DNA of 64,000 nucleotides from assembly GCA_037349105.1 (NCBI GenBank), contig JAYJMM010000104.1, forward strand, positions 1,708,001 through 1,772,000. The letters run 5' to 3'. The DNA comes from Limnomonas spitsbergensis (lineage: Eukaryota; Chlorophyta; Chlorophyceae; Chlamydomonadales). Of the stretch, positions 54,701 to 64,000 are shown in pieces. A program made the translations under genes and the position numbers. Each line of letters begins with the position of its first letter. The stretch's first letter is position 1. The notes beneath the pieces are model-generated. The model was not told the origin of the DNA and searched no databases. It saw nothing but the letters and a program-made list of their open reading frames with translations.

Positions 54701-57700
54701 TGCCGCTTGGCCGCCTGTGTTGCCCTGCTGCCTGTGTGTGTTTGAGGGAGTGCTCCACTACTGCACGCCCGCCGAGCTGCTTGTGCTGCTCTGCTGCCTT
54801 TTGAGGGACTGCACATCTAGTTCACTCCTGCACCCCCACTGCAGCTGCCTGACCGACTCACCAAGGACGGGGTCACCAAGGGCGAGCCCCTGCCGGAGAT
54901 GAGGCGGGTGCTGATGGACAACCTGAGGTAGGCTCTTGCGGGACGAGGACGTTGGAAGGAGAGAGAGTGGGACAGGGATGTGACGGATTACGACTGAGCA
55001 TGGTGTGCCTATCACTCTAACAGCAGCTGTGTGCTTAAGCTTGTGCCAACATCACCCACTGAAGGTAGGCAGTGTCAACGAGGATGGTGATAGGTTGCCC
55101 ATTTTCGAGGTTCAGGATTTGTAATCATTGGGGTTGGGGAGGGGGGCGGTCTGGATGATCCTCGGGTTTGAAGGGCTTGAGCTTGAGTAGCTTCAATGCC
55201 AGCTCTAGGTTTTAAGGCTACATCCTTTGGGGGCTCTCGCATACTGTGTAGCGGCATCGGTGACAAAATATCTGTGTCAACGAGGTTGGTGATTTGTTTC
55301 GCCATTCCCCCCCCCCTGTTTGGGGGGAGGTTCCGGGTTTTGTTTATTTTGGGAGTTTTCAGAGGCTGGACGGTTTGTATATAAATATATTATCTTCGGG
55401 TTTGAAGGCTTTGAGCTAGAGTTGCATCATGGTCAGCTCTAGATTTTTATATTATCCCTTTGAAGGCTCTCATTTACCGCATAGCCGCACTTTTCAGCGG
55501 CGGTTACGAAATATACGAAGTATACGAAATATACAAGTATGTTATAAATAAGTATGTTGTATTTACGGTATGAAGCAAGGACGCTACTAAAAGCTTACCA
55601 TCTCTCGCTACCATTGGCAGGGCACTACCTGCAAGCCAGCTCTGCTACATCCACACTTCCTCCTCCATTCAGGTATGACTACATTGACATCGAGAGAGGC
55701 TGCCCCCCGCTCAAACCACAGGTCAAAGAAGCGCTGATGAACTATACGGCCTGGGAGTGGTGGCTAAAGGTGTGCGTGCTTTCCCCCTCGTGTCATGCAA
55801 ATTGTGTTCACCTAATTAGCTGGAATGTGAATCAAGGGACCTGATAATATGCCCAATTTGTTTTGTATCCCTGAATCGCCTTGCTTCAAGGCTGGAAAAT
55901 GTAGGGCTCCTGGTCCTTGGGAACCATGTAACGTACCTACATCCTTTGAGAGGTCTGCGGTCTCTTACCTGCAGCCTGTTATGCCCCTGCCCCTGCAGCC
56001 TGTTATGCCCCTGCCCCTGCAGCCTGTTATGCCCCTGCCCCTGCAGCCTGTTATGCCCCTGCCCCTGCAGCCTGTCATGCCCCTGCCCCTGCAGCCTGTT
56101 ATGCCCCTGCCCCTGCAGCCTGTTATGCCCCTGCCCCTGCAGCCTGTTATGCCCCTGCCCCTGCAGCCTGTTATGCCCCTGCCCCTGCAGCCTGTTATGC
56201 CCCTGCCCCTGCAGCCTGTTATGCCCCTGCCCCTGCAGCCTGTTATGCCCCTGCCCCTGCAGCCTGTTATGCCCCTGCCCCTGCAGCCTGTTATGCAGCC
56301 CCTGCTCCTGAAATAGTTGACGTACTCAGGGGATATACCGCTTGCTCTGGGATCAAAGCTTTTTCGTGCTGCATGCCCGACAGTGGCCCTGCCAGCATTG
56401 GAAGCCCATCTTGGCGCACCCAAAGTCATTCAGGTAAGTCGCTGAGAACATCGTTATAAAACCTGCATCGACACGAGTTTTATTTTCATGATTTGCAGCT
56501 CAAGCATTTTTTTCCATGCTGGTGTGACACCATCAGTCAAAATCATGGCAGTAGGGTTAACATTGGAAGTGTTACCCGGACCGGAAGCAGGGTGTATTTT
56601 TATCCTTGAGCAGGACCTCCAATACATTTTCTAGGCCTCTGTTTTTGCCCATCCGGTGACGCTCTGCCACTTGAACGTTTCCAGGTCAAATTTCTTCATG
56701 AACACAAATATTTGGATGCAGTTGAACGACAGCCACGGCGTGGGCAGCATCCAGCAGAAGCTGGGCCGACCAGTAGGGATCATTGCCTTGGACGAGGACC
56801 CGACTCAGGTTTGGGCGTCAACAAAGAACAACGATATCGGTGGGTGTCCTGGTATCATCTGGATTTTGTGCTGGGTGGTTGCGCGAAGGTGGCCGGTGTT
56901 TGCAGGTGATTGCGGGGAGGTGGTGGATGTTAGTGGGAGGGTGTTGGGAGTGGGGGGTGGTTGCGCGAAGGTGGCCGGTGTTTGCGGGTGATTGCGGGGA
57001 GGTGGTGGATGTTTGTGGGAGGGTGTTGGGAGTGCTGGGTGGTTGCGCGAAGGTGGCCGGTGTTTGCAGGTGATTGCGGGGAGGTGGTGGATGTTAGTGG
57101 GAGGGTGTTGGGAGTGCTGGGTGGTTGCGCGAAGGTGGCCGGTGTTTGCGGGTGATTGCGGGGAGGTGATGGATGTTTGTGGGAGGGTGTTGGGAGTGCT
57201 GGGTGGTTGCGCGAAGGTGGCCGGTGTTTGCAGGTGATTGCGGGGAGGTGGTGGATGTTTGTGGGAGGGTGTTGGGAGTGCTGGGTGGTTGCGCGAAGGT
57301 GGCCGGTGTTTGCAGGTGATTGCGGGGAGGTGGTGGATGTTTGTGGGAGGGTGTTGGGAGTGCTGGGTGATTGCGCGAAGGTGGCCGGTGTTTGCAGGTG
57401 ATTGCGGGGAGGTGGTGGATGTTTGTGGGAGGGTGTTGGGAGTGGGGGGTGATTGTGCGAAGTTGTGGGAGAGTGGTATGAGGGTGTTATCAATTTCATC
57501 TTTGCTAAGCTGTTCAACTTTCCTGTGTCGACACCATAGATACCGGCCTGACCATCGCCGATAGAATGCTGATGTGATGGCCCCCCACTGTCCACCAGGT
57601 CTAGCCTCAACTTTCTGTCCCGATATCGGTGTGCACGAGAAAGTCATTTTCCATTGTGCCTGCACCAACCAGACAGCGTGTGGGAAAGAAGACCAGCTTG

Positions 57701-57747
57701 TCCGCAGCTTTCAGGCTAGCGGGGAATTTCACCACCTGTATTCTTAA
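48776..57747 (+). CDS. membrane-anchored Cys-rich protein with FkbM methyltransferase domain
   Basis: Fifteen exons join in phase to 556 aa: 48776-48878, 48956-49032, 49484-49626, 50115-50295, 50754-50872, 51539-51659, 52296-52374, 53207-53277, 53781-53880, 54344-54432, 54845-54927, 55673-55769, 56330-56433, 56685-56839, 57599-57747 (TAA). Residues 16-34 (KFCAFLALVVCFLLGSLFG) form a type II signal anchor. A Cys module follows (CSDSCPHARNNVCNEGRDS then CDIGTDCTDCGPW), a pattern frequent in algal secretory proteins. The FkbM domain has ALVLDVGANFGYYSLFAA (SAM loop, about 187-204), VIAWEPVPR and KVDVEGYEPAVLQGA (about 298-312), then MLMDLLAQGYSIAH. FkbM enzymes methylate hydroxyls, often on sugars; here the anchor suggests a Golgi-lumen glycan O-methyltransferase, which is inference. 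Confidence 0.93.
51830..52295 (+). repeat. FkbM intron 6 array containing acceptor copies
   Basis: Units AACTCTGATGCCCTGCTGCT then GAATGTAGCTGAGTTGCC repeat about five times from 51986. The true acceptor at the array's end reads GACTCTGCTGCCCTGCTCCT then GGATGCAG|ACTG, so the units are copies of the 3' splice-site region. A dispersed block beginning GCCGCCCGGCGGCCACCACT (51850-51950) also recurs near 46030, 53650 and 54500, and resembles 24960-25070. Confidence 0.8.
55972..56310 (+). repeat. 24-bp minisatellite of acceptor-like units in FkbM intron 12
   Basis: About 13-14 near-identical units CCTGTTATGCCCCTGCCCCTGCAG (one written here in two parts: CCTGTTATGCCCC, TGCCCCTGCAG). Each is a pyrimidine tract plus CAG. 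The true acceptor GTACTCAG|GGGATA follows 20-30 bp after the array. Confidence 0.95.
56870..57460 (+). repeat. 82-bp minisatellite in FkbM intron 14
   Basis: Seven units of about 82 bp: GGTGGTTGCGCGAAGGTGGC, CGGTGTTTGCAGGTGATTGC, GGGGAGGTGGTGGATGTTTG. Both strands are open in several frames only because of the repeat. Each unit contains TTTGCAGGTGATTG, an AG|GT combination that fits both acceptor and donor. Confidence 0.95.
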
Positions 57748-57925
57748 TGGGGCACAGGGCTGCAGGTGGTTTCCTCCCGACCACACAGTCCGGCGCCCAT
57801 GCGGCCGAGCTTTTTCAGCATGGCTCAGAGGTGTGATGTCATTGACAGGGCTGCAGGTGGTAGAATTCCCTGCGGCAATTCAGACTGTAGGGGAATTATA
57901 CCATCTGCATGCTTAGCAAAGGTCC
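57719..57925 (+). repeat. duplicated FkbM exon 15 end flanking a DR1 copy
   Basis: The coding end GCGGGGAATTTCACCACCTG is echoed by GTAGGGGAATTATACCATCT at about 57887-57906. Between them a minus-strand DR1 copy (57788-57850) is bracketed by the 17-bp direct repeat ACAGGGCTGCAGGTGGT at 57754-57770 and 57845-57861. Confidence 0.8.
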
Positions 57926-58459
57926 ACTCCTTGCAGGAATCCAGCAGGCATCTTGCTGGATCATGGTATCACCCCTTAAGCCACACGTGCAATGGATCAA
58001 GCTGTGACATGTATGGCACGGCCTTTCCGGTGCATTTAATCAGTTCATGTATGTGTGCCGGTGTGGTACCATGGGGCGCAGCTGTCGCAATGTCGCATGA
58101 CTCTGCGACACCTGACTAATTGTTTTTTGTTTAAGTTTTGAGGTCGTGTACCCCACTGTACCGTAATAATATTATGAACCAACCGGTAGTGCAAGGCTGC
58201 AAGCAAACGGTTGTGTGCATAAGCTGCTGTGAAAGACTCCCCTGTTGAGCTGCCCGGACAAAAGTATGTGCATGATCATACAAGAAGGTTAAGGAACCTC
58301 TGGAGCGTGGCTTGAGGCCACAACATAAGCTACACCCCTGGCTTTGGCTGACGAAACGGACAGTCGGTTCAGAGTCACTGGCCCTGAACCCCAGGGGCTG
58401 AACCCTCCTAGACACCTGTTGCCGCACATCGATGTAGCGGCCCGGTAATGCAGTGACAG

Positions 58460-58934
58460 CGTTTCGAAAGCCAGTTCCAGAAAATGGTCGGCAAAGAGGG
58501 CGGTAAGTGCCATTATTTGAGCCCCTCGTCTTCTCAGTTCAAATCGGTCCCCTCCCCATTCCGGATAGTTAACGTTGTACCAGGAACCCCTCCCACATTT
58601 GAACCCCCGTCATTTTGAATACTTAACCATGTAACACATTCTGCTTTATAGAACCTGCCCCCGGTGCGGCTGCCCTTGCCCACACCCAACAAGCCCACGC
58701 CCCAGCCACCAGCAGCGTAACCAGCGCAATTGCCCCGGTTGGGATGCTGCAGACACTAGATATTCCTTAAACCAAGCCTCAATAATGTATTAATTTCGTA
58801 GGCACCAAGGCTCACCTTAAGTACCCGAAGAAGGTAGCGAAGGAGCGAAGAAGCTACAAGCGCTGCGGGACAAGGCCGGCGTTAAGGGCGGGGTGCCCTT
58901 CGGTACAGGCCTGAAGAAGAGTGGCAAGAAGTGA
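58460..58934 (+). CDS. small unknown gene, three candidate exons
   Basis: 58460-58502 (RFESQFQKMVGKEG) ends at GGGCG|GTAAGT. 58652-58737 reads EPAPGAAALAHTQQAHAPAT and joins it in phase. A last exon near 58850-58934 reads KLQALRDKAGVKGGVPFGTG, LKKSGKK and stop. The Ala/Pro linker and Lys-rich tail suggest a basic small protein. Earlier exons, if any, lie upstream of 58440. No family recognised. Confidence 0.45.
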
Positions 58935-60516
58935 ATCAGTGCTGCTGCATAGCCCAGGTGGGAGGAAAGAATGCATGGGCCTTTCCGCACTGGTCACAGA
59001 GAAATATGCATAATTAAATCCTGGATGCATGCATGTGCGCTGCCAGCCATGATGTACATCTAGATTTAGGTGGGGTGTATGTCTACAAGGGCCTTAACAC
59101 CCTTGCTACTGAGAAAGATGTATATGTCAAGCCTGGATGCGTGCATATGTGTTGTCTACTTGTCTGAATCTGGTTGGGGCTCATGCATGTTGCCGGCCAG
59201 GATATAGGCCTGGATGTAGGTGGGTTACATATTGTTGCCAGGCTGTAAGTCCGGATCTGGCTGGGATGCATGCATGATGCCCTCAAGAATATAGAAATCT
59301 AGTTGTGGTGCTTTCCCAGTTCTTCTGGCATAGACATGACCCTTTTGAAAAAGGCTTTGACGATGTGTTGGTGCTAAAGCAACAAACTGTGACAAGCGGG
59401 CCATGGCTGGCCGCTTAGCCATTTTGGAGGTGGTGGTGCGGTTTTGGTCGTGAGGCATGTCCATTTCTGGCCTCGAAGAAGGGAGCGCAAGATAAGAATC
59501 AGGGACAAGAGAGGTGGCGCAGCTGCAGGCGTTGTCCACCACATGAGAGGAGGCAAAGCTAGAGACCAGGGATATTTTTATGGTTATTGGTGACGAGTCG
59601 TAACAAAAGTGGTAACCAAGCAATTAATTCGGTGGAGCCGAGGATCAGTACACACTTCGAAAGTACGATTTACGATTTGAGAAATTTGCCATTTGGGGGT
59701 GGGGGAAATGTTAGTGATTAATTCGGTGGAGCCGAGGATCAGTTGCGCGACAAAGAAAAACGGCGAAATCACTTAGGATAAGGAAAAAATTGGGAACCAA
59801 GAATTCCGCAAGAATTCGCTTCTTCTTGTACACAAAATTAATGCCGAACACCGCTAAAAATCCCTGCCAGAGACACTGTCCACTCATGCATGGACTCAGG
59901 GGTGGTGTGAATGGACTTTTCCACTTCACGGAGGATATATGCTCTCACACTCTCGCATCAGACTCGCACACACACACACACAACAAAAAACCTGGGCTCT
60001 ATCAACAATCACATGCATTTACCCCTGTACGAAGACTGATAACCTTACCCTTGAGCTAAACATGCGTATCAAACTGGTTATGCATGCAGCCATTCTCGAT
60101 CTGTTGCTCCTGGTGAAATCCCGAGGTGCTTACCTGCTTGGAGGCATCAACCAGCCCTCTTGCGCTGTGCGACTGTGTTGGCGTACCGCACTCTTAGTCG
60201 ACTTCCGAGCCATAGTCTCATGGATGCCGACGCCGTGACATGCGACCGTTGGGGCATGCCGCGCTCTTCGGCTCTTGCGGTCGGTTCTCAAGCCAGAGTG
60301 TAATGGATGCCAATGCCATGCCATGCGACTACTGTAGCATACCGCGCCTTTTTTGTCCATTCCCAAGGCATGTCCTGATGGATGCCGATGCCATGCTATG
60401 GGACCATTACAGAATGTGGGGCTCTGTCATTAGATGGTAAACCCATGTCGTGATGGAGGCCGATTGCCATGCATGCTCTGCAGGTCAACTGGAGCTGACT
60501 GCCGGTGATATCATCC
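58935..60516. other. no supported gene
   Basis: Contains a direct duplication of AATTAATTCGGTGGAGCCGA with GGATCAGT at about 59622 and 59717, and ATGCATGC-rich stretches. No convincing exon. Confidence 0.5.
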
Positions 60517-60771
60517 ATGCCTGCTCAACAGCCACGCTTGGGCCCTGAGGCAACCACCACCGGACTCGACCAGAATCAGCAGCGGCAGCAGCAGGCCCCG
60601 GGCGACTGCATGGGATGCAGGGTGCTAGGCGGCGGGTTTGGTGTGCTAGGGGGCGCGTACCTAGGGTCTGCGTTGCTGCAGACCCCAGCCCCGGTCGGAG
60701 GGCACCGGGTCGGCATTCTTGCAGCTGCTGGGACCCTGTTCGTGTTTGGCATGTACCGGGCGCTTGCTTGA
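60517..60771 (+). CDS. DMAC1/DUF4536-like small membrane protein
   Basis: A single-exon frame of 84 aa begins MPAQQPRLGPEA and has a hydrophilic Gln-rich start. DCMGCRVLGGGFGVLGGAYL, with a CxxC motif, forms the first membrane helix, and VGILAAAGTLFVFGMYRAL the second, at the C-terminus. This CxxC-helix-loop-helix layout matches the distal membrane-arm assembly component 1 (TMEM261/DMAC1)-like domain, whose animal member assists mitochondrial complex I assembly. The Met at 60517 is the first in-frame ATG. No targeting peptide is needed for such small inner-membrane proteins. The alternative is an unrelated two-helix protein. Confidence 0.65.
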   Translation: MPAQQPRLGPEATTTGLDQNQQRQQQAPGDCMGCRVLGGGFGVLGGAYLGSALLQTPAPVGGHRVGILAAAGTLFVFGMYRALA

Positions 60772-61240
60772 GCAATAAGAGTCGCATACAGTTTGGCCGT
60801 TGACTCAGGGGATGTGTCCCTAGGTTTTCATGGACTCGGCACTTTCTTGAAAGCTTTAATATTTAAATTAACTTAATATTAAGTGGTACTGGGTGGGGTA
60901 CGCACCACGCTTTGCTTGTTGGTTAGCACTGAGCTGGCTGGACCTCAAAATGCGTGCGAGAGTTTGTGATCTGATTTGCTTTCTTTTGCGTCTGATTCCT
61001 CTAGTGTGACCCAGCAAACAAATCTGCAGCCCTGGCCAGAGACCGAGGGCATGGTGTCGTGCTGACAGACATACGTATTTGTGTTGCCTGCCCCTCTCTT
61101 CGATTGGACACAAAGCTCGACCGTCGATTCCTGCTTCGCACACGCAGCGAATGCAATGTCTGCTCACGACTGTACGCAGCACATTATGATATGTACTGTC
61201 CCTGGTCCCAGCGCTCAGCATGCCATTCAATGCCTCTCAC

Positions 61241-61358
61241 CTGCACCTTGAGCTCCTGTTTGAGGTTACGCTTGACCTTGCCTAAGCCCCCCTCGTTCAC
61301 TCTGAAGTCAGCATGTTGGAGTTTGAGTGCCAGCTCCCCATCCACCTTCAATGTTGTT
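61241..61358 (-). CDS. unassigned exon
   Basis: A 118-nt exon between GCACCAG|AACAAC and GTGCAG|GTGAGA reads TTLKVDGELALKLQHADFRV, then NEGGLGKVKRNLKQEL. Alternating polar and hydrophobic residues suggest beta strands. A further minus frame at about 61690-61578 (KPPFHKSNLPTFDPFGRMRL, ending near GF|GTAAGG) may be the same gene, but the phases do not join directly. Confidence 0.45.
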
Positions 61359-61944
61359 CTGGTGCACGTGTAGGCGATGCTTTGCTTTTTGCTTGTACAC
61401 CTGCACATGAAGATCAATTCAAAAATAAGGGGAGCATAGCATGGATTTCCCCCCCTAAGGGATGGGGTCGGAGGCTTTTATTTCTGCCCTTTCCTCGTGC
61501 CTCAAACACCCTGTTTTAAAGCAAAAAGGCTAGGGTGGGTCGTCAAGGCATCGTGTCAAGTAAATCTCGGGCCTTACAAAACCTCGCATGCCCAACCGCA
61601 TGCGGCCGAATGGGTCAAAGGTAGGTAGATTACTCTTGTGGAAGGGCGGCTTGTTTAACTTGAGCATGTGTCCCACAACTACCAGGGTCTTCCGAACAGG
61701 GCCGGTAAGTAACATTGTTTTTACTGAAGCACGGACTTTCAGTTTTTCCTTTTTGTACATGAACTGGATGCCGTGCATGAACTCGATACATTAACTGGTG
61801 CAGCCGGCCTTGCTGCTTGACCCTCCAGCCATAGTGCATGTCTGTAGTGACTCCGCCCAGTGGTGGATGAGGGGCCCCCGAGGAGGGGTCCAGGGCCCCT
61901 TAACGAGAATTGCATTGAGTCACACCCCCGCCCCGCCATGCATG

Positions 61945-62160
61945 TCAAGTCAGCTGTAAGGAGGCTTCCGAGTGCCCATGAGCGCTTGTTGGGGTAAAGG
62001 CCACGTGCGAGTTCCAGCTGGCATAGATCACCCTTGCGGCAGTGCTAATGACGGGCAGGTTGGGCCAGCGGGGTGGGCGGGGCGCTGTTGCATTGATGGG
62101 GACAATGCCTGAGGGTGGTCCTGTTCTTGTTGTTGCGGGGCCGCCGGGCGGGGGAACCTG
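61945..62160 (-). CDS. unassigned Pro-rich exon
   Basis: A minus frame reads PINATAPRPPRWPNLPVIST, AARVIYASWNSHVAFTP and ends ASLQLT with TGA at 61947-61945. The opposite strand also has an open frame (62042-62395), so strand choice is tentative; the minus frame has the more protein-like composition. Confidence 0.35.
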   Translation of the reverse strand, partial: QVPPPGGPATTRTGPPSGIVPINATAPRPPRWPNLPVISTAARVIYASWNSHVAFTPTSAHGHSEASLQLT

Positions 62161-62403
62161 GCTGCGGCAGGCCAGCGGGAGTGTTCATGCGTTGATTGAG
62201 GTGACGGATGCGACAGCCTTGCCGCCCTCCCCGTTCAATGCAGGATCAGCGGCCATCAGGTCTGGAGCAGCAGTAAGTGGCGGTGTATGGTTTTCTCCAG
62301 CAATGTACAAGGTGGGGGGCAGGGTCGGGGGGCGTCACCGCCGTCATGGCTCCGGGACACGGGCCTGCCTTAAGGGCCCCTTGCGATCTCAGTAGCAAAG
62401 CAT

Positions 62404-62866
62404 GTCAATGACGTTCAACCTCTGGGAGTAGTCTGGGCCATGCTCAAACAGGCTCTGCCGCTTGGGCGCCTAAGTGAAAGGGGCGGGGAAAAAAAAGGAA
62501 AAGGGGGGGGGGAATTAAGGGACAGACAAAAAGCTGGAACGGAAAGGCAAAGGAAGTTCCAGCCTCTGAGAACGTCTACGGCTCTACGCCTCAACGATTT
62601 CTACCACGTCTTCCACAAAAGCCAGGGCATCCCACCCAAGGTTGCCCCGGTTTTCAAAGCAAGTAAAGCATGACACTGATTTGGCGAGGCAGTGTCTTCC
62701 CTTGTCTTTCTTTCCCAGCCTTTTGTCTGCCCCTTCACTTAATATCCCAATTTTCTTACCTGACCCCTGGTGATTGTTTCGTTCTTTCCTCCCAACCTTT
62801 TAGTTAGGCGCCCACGGGGCCGAGCCTTCTTGAGCAGGGCCCTGAGGTGTAACGTCATTGACTGAT
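62404..62866. mobile_element. MITE-like element with DR1 terminal inverted repeats
   Basis: Begins TCAATGACGTTCAACCTCTG with GGCTCTGCCGCTTGGGCGCC and ends, inverted, GGCGCCCACGGGGCCGAGCC ... GGTGTAACGTCATTGA. The inverted arms are about 60-70 bp and enclose about 330 bp without a protein. The motif GACTGATTTGGCGAGACAGT right after the element also occurs inside it (about 62672, ACTGATTTGGCGAGGCAGTG), suggesting nested insertion or rearrangement. Confidence 0.6.
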
Positions 62867-63515
62867 TTGGCGAGACAGTGTTGGGTTAGGGGGCAGCCAC
62901 AAGACATGCATGATAGTACGTCCTCTGTCATCGGGTCTGTAGTTCTTACCGGGACATCGTGAGGATGTAGCAAGTTGAGAGACAATAAGGATCCTCCCTC
63001 CTTCAAGACGCACATGTTGTAATTACAAGGTACGGTACCGTAGCTTCAGACGGAAGCATTGACTTGCCCAAGCCTTGAGGCCATGCATCACATAGCTTAA
63101 TACTGCTACCATCCTCACACCAGTCCCTAACAAATTTTAAAGCCTGGCACAAATTACAGTACCGGCATGGGACATGGGGCCCGCCTGATAGCCAGGGGAA
63201 TACATCTTCACAGTACCGGTATGTCGCTTGAAACGATGGCGTAGTGGGAAAATTTATATACATTATACCAAAGTACCGTATCAAACACCATTGCAGGGGG
63301 ACACACGGCGTTGAAAACACATATTGACCAGAATCCTGAAATTCAAAGTCGTTCATAATGTTGATAAATCTTGTGTGGTAAACTACAGTCATTCAGGTTC
63401 ATTGAGTGCAGGTCATGGACAAATCGTCGGGGACGGATGGGCCAGCAGGAGCCTGGCTCCCCCACCCGCCAGCTTTGCAGCTGGCTGACGATCTGTCCTG
63501 TCACAGTGTGGCCAA
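62867..63515. other. no gene; GGTACCGTA-type palindromes
   Basis: Holds AAGGTACGGTACCGTAG and other TACCGGTA/TACGGTACC variants. No exon seen. Likely the 3' flank of the minus-strand gene to the right. Confidence 0.5.
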
Positions 63516-64000
63516 TCAAGCGAAGAATATGGAAACAATTCCATCCTTGAAATTATTGACCATCACACCGCCCCACAATGTCACTAGGAGACCGGCATCG
63601 ATGCCGATGCTTTTCAGGACCGTGCCCGTGATGGCGCAGATATTCTGCAGCAGGCACCCGCTGCCGATGAGCCACGCGCGGGTGTTTTTCACTGCATCGG
63701 TACATGAGAAGGGGGGCAATTCATGTCAGTTCCCGAAGAGGACCTGCAGTTCTAGGAAACCTGCAGAGCAAGGGCATCTGACTGACTTACGTTTCAGAGC
63801 AGCTGCTGCTGCAGCGGTCGCCTCGGTATCTGCAATCTGCTTGTCTGTGTCGTAGGCGGCCACAAGCGCGATCACGAATGGCTGGGCAGCGTCCTCGGGG
63901 GAGAGGGTCGCGACAGCTAGCATGAAACTTGTTCCCGGCATGCTGACTGGAGCGAACAGCGTGCACACCAGGTTGCACACGGAAGTTGACGGAATGGGAA
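63516..64000 (-). CDS. 3' exons of unknown membrane protein, partial
   Basis: Exon 64000-63791 (entering from the right edge) reads SMPGTSFMLAVATLSPEDAA, QPFVIALVAAYDTDKQIADT and an Ala run, ending GAAAC|GTAAGT. It joins in phase across a 99-nt intron to 63691-63516 (WLIGSGCLLQNICAITGTVL, KSIGIDAGLLVTLWGG, ending VSIFFA and TGA). At least two hydrophobic helices are evident. I do not recognise the family. The 5' part lies outside the window. Confidence 0.65.

Noticed and set aside
55846..56429. PVMPLPLQ, CPCPCSLL and GCRGRGIT repeat proteins
   Set aside because: All three frames of the 24-bp intron array are open, as expected when the unit length is divisible by three; splicing of the flanking exons removes the region.
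56805..57668. 287- and 226-residue His/Pro/Thr-rich minus-strand frames
   Set aside because: Encoded by the 82-bp intronic minisatellite of the FkbM gene.

Overview
The window looks like nuclear DNA of a green alga (chlorophyte or prasinophyte). The evidence is spliced, intron-rich genes with GT-AG (possibly one GC-AG) introns, a plastid-targeted thylakoid TatA/Tha4 subunit, TTTAGGG-type telomere-like repeats, a sulfate-permease-family transporter, and an algal membrane-anchored cysteine module fused to an FkbM methyltransferase. Host genes use TAA, TAG and TGA as stops, so the standard code applies. I could not name the species. Nearly all genes are split into exons of about 60-950 bp. I rebuilt them by joining in-phase splice sites, so a reading frame seen in isolation is usually only one exon.

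Layout, left to right. 1-1332: 3' part of a Gln/Ala/Met-rich protein. 2972-3758 (-): two exons of an unrecognised membrane protein with an in-frame TGA. About 3836-6504: a roughly 1-kb-armed palindrome carrying two decayed, oppositely oriented copies of a gene resembling the second-largest RNA polymerase subunit (RPB2/beta), with codon use unlike the host. 7545-8716 (+): a small gene around a 70-bp array. 9358-9650 (-) and 12043-12372 (+): orphan exons. 13171-14199 (-): TatA/Tha4. 14670-18608 (+): V-ATPase assembly factor Vma12/TMEM199-like. 21027-33823 (-): SulP/SLC26 anion transporter, 13 exons recognised. 35.8-38.8 kb (-): unassigned exons. 39378-46356 (+): complete poly(A)-binding protein, 7 exons, 665 aa. 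48776-57747 (+): type II membrane protein with a Cys-rich module and FkbM methyltransferase, 15 exons, 556 aa. 58460-58934 (+): small unknown gene. 60517-60771 (+): DMAC1-like (DUF4536-type) small membrane protein. 61.2-62.2 kb (-): unassigned exons. 62404-62866: a MITE-like element. 63516-64000 (-): 3' end of an unknown membrane-protein gene.

Two themes stand out. First, almost every intron of the SulP, Vma12-like, FkbM and PABP genes holds its own private minisatellite. In many of them the repeat unit contains a copy of the adjacent exon edge plus its splice donor or acceptor, so the arrays look seeded from splice junctions. Second, the palindromic RPB2-like locus looks like a captured piece of a DNA virus or linear plasmid with its own transcription machinery, now broken by nonsense and frameshift changes. 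A dispersed element of about 60 bp (here called DR1, at least ten copies) links several intergenic regions.
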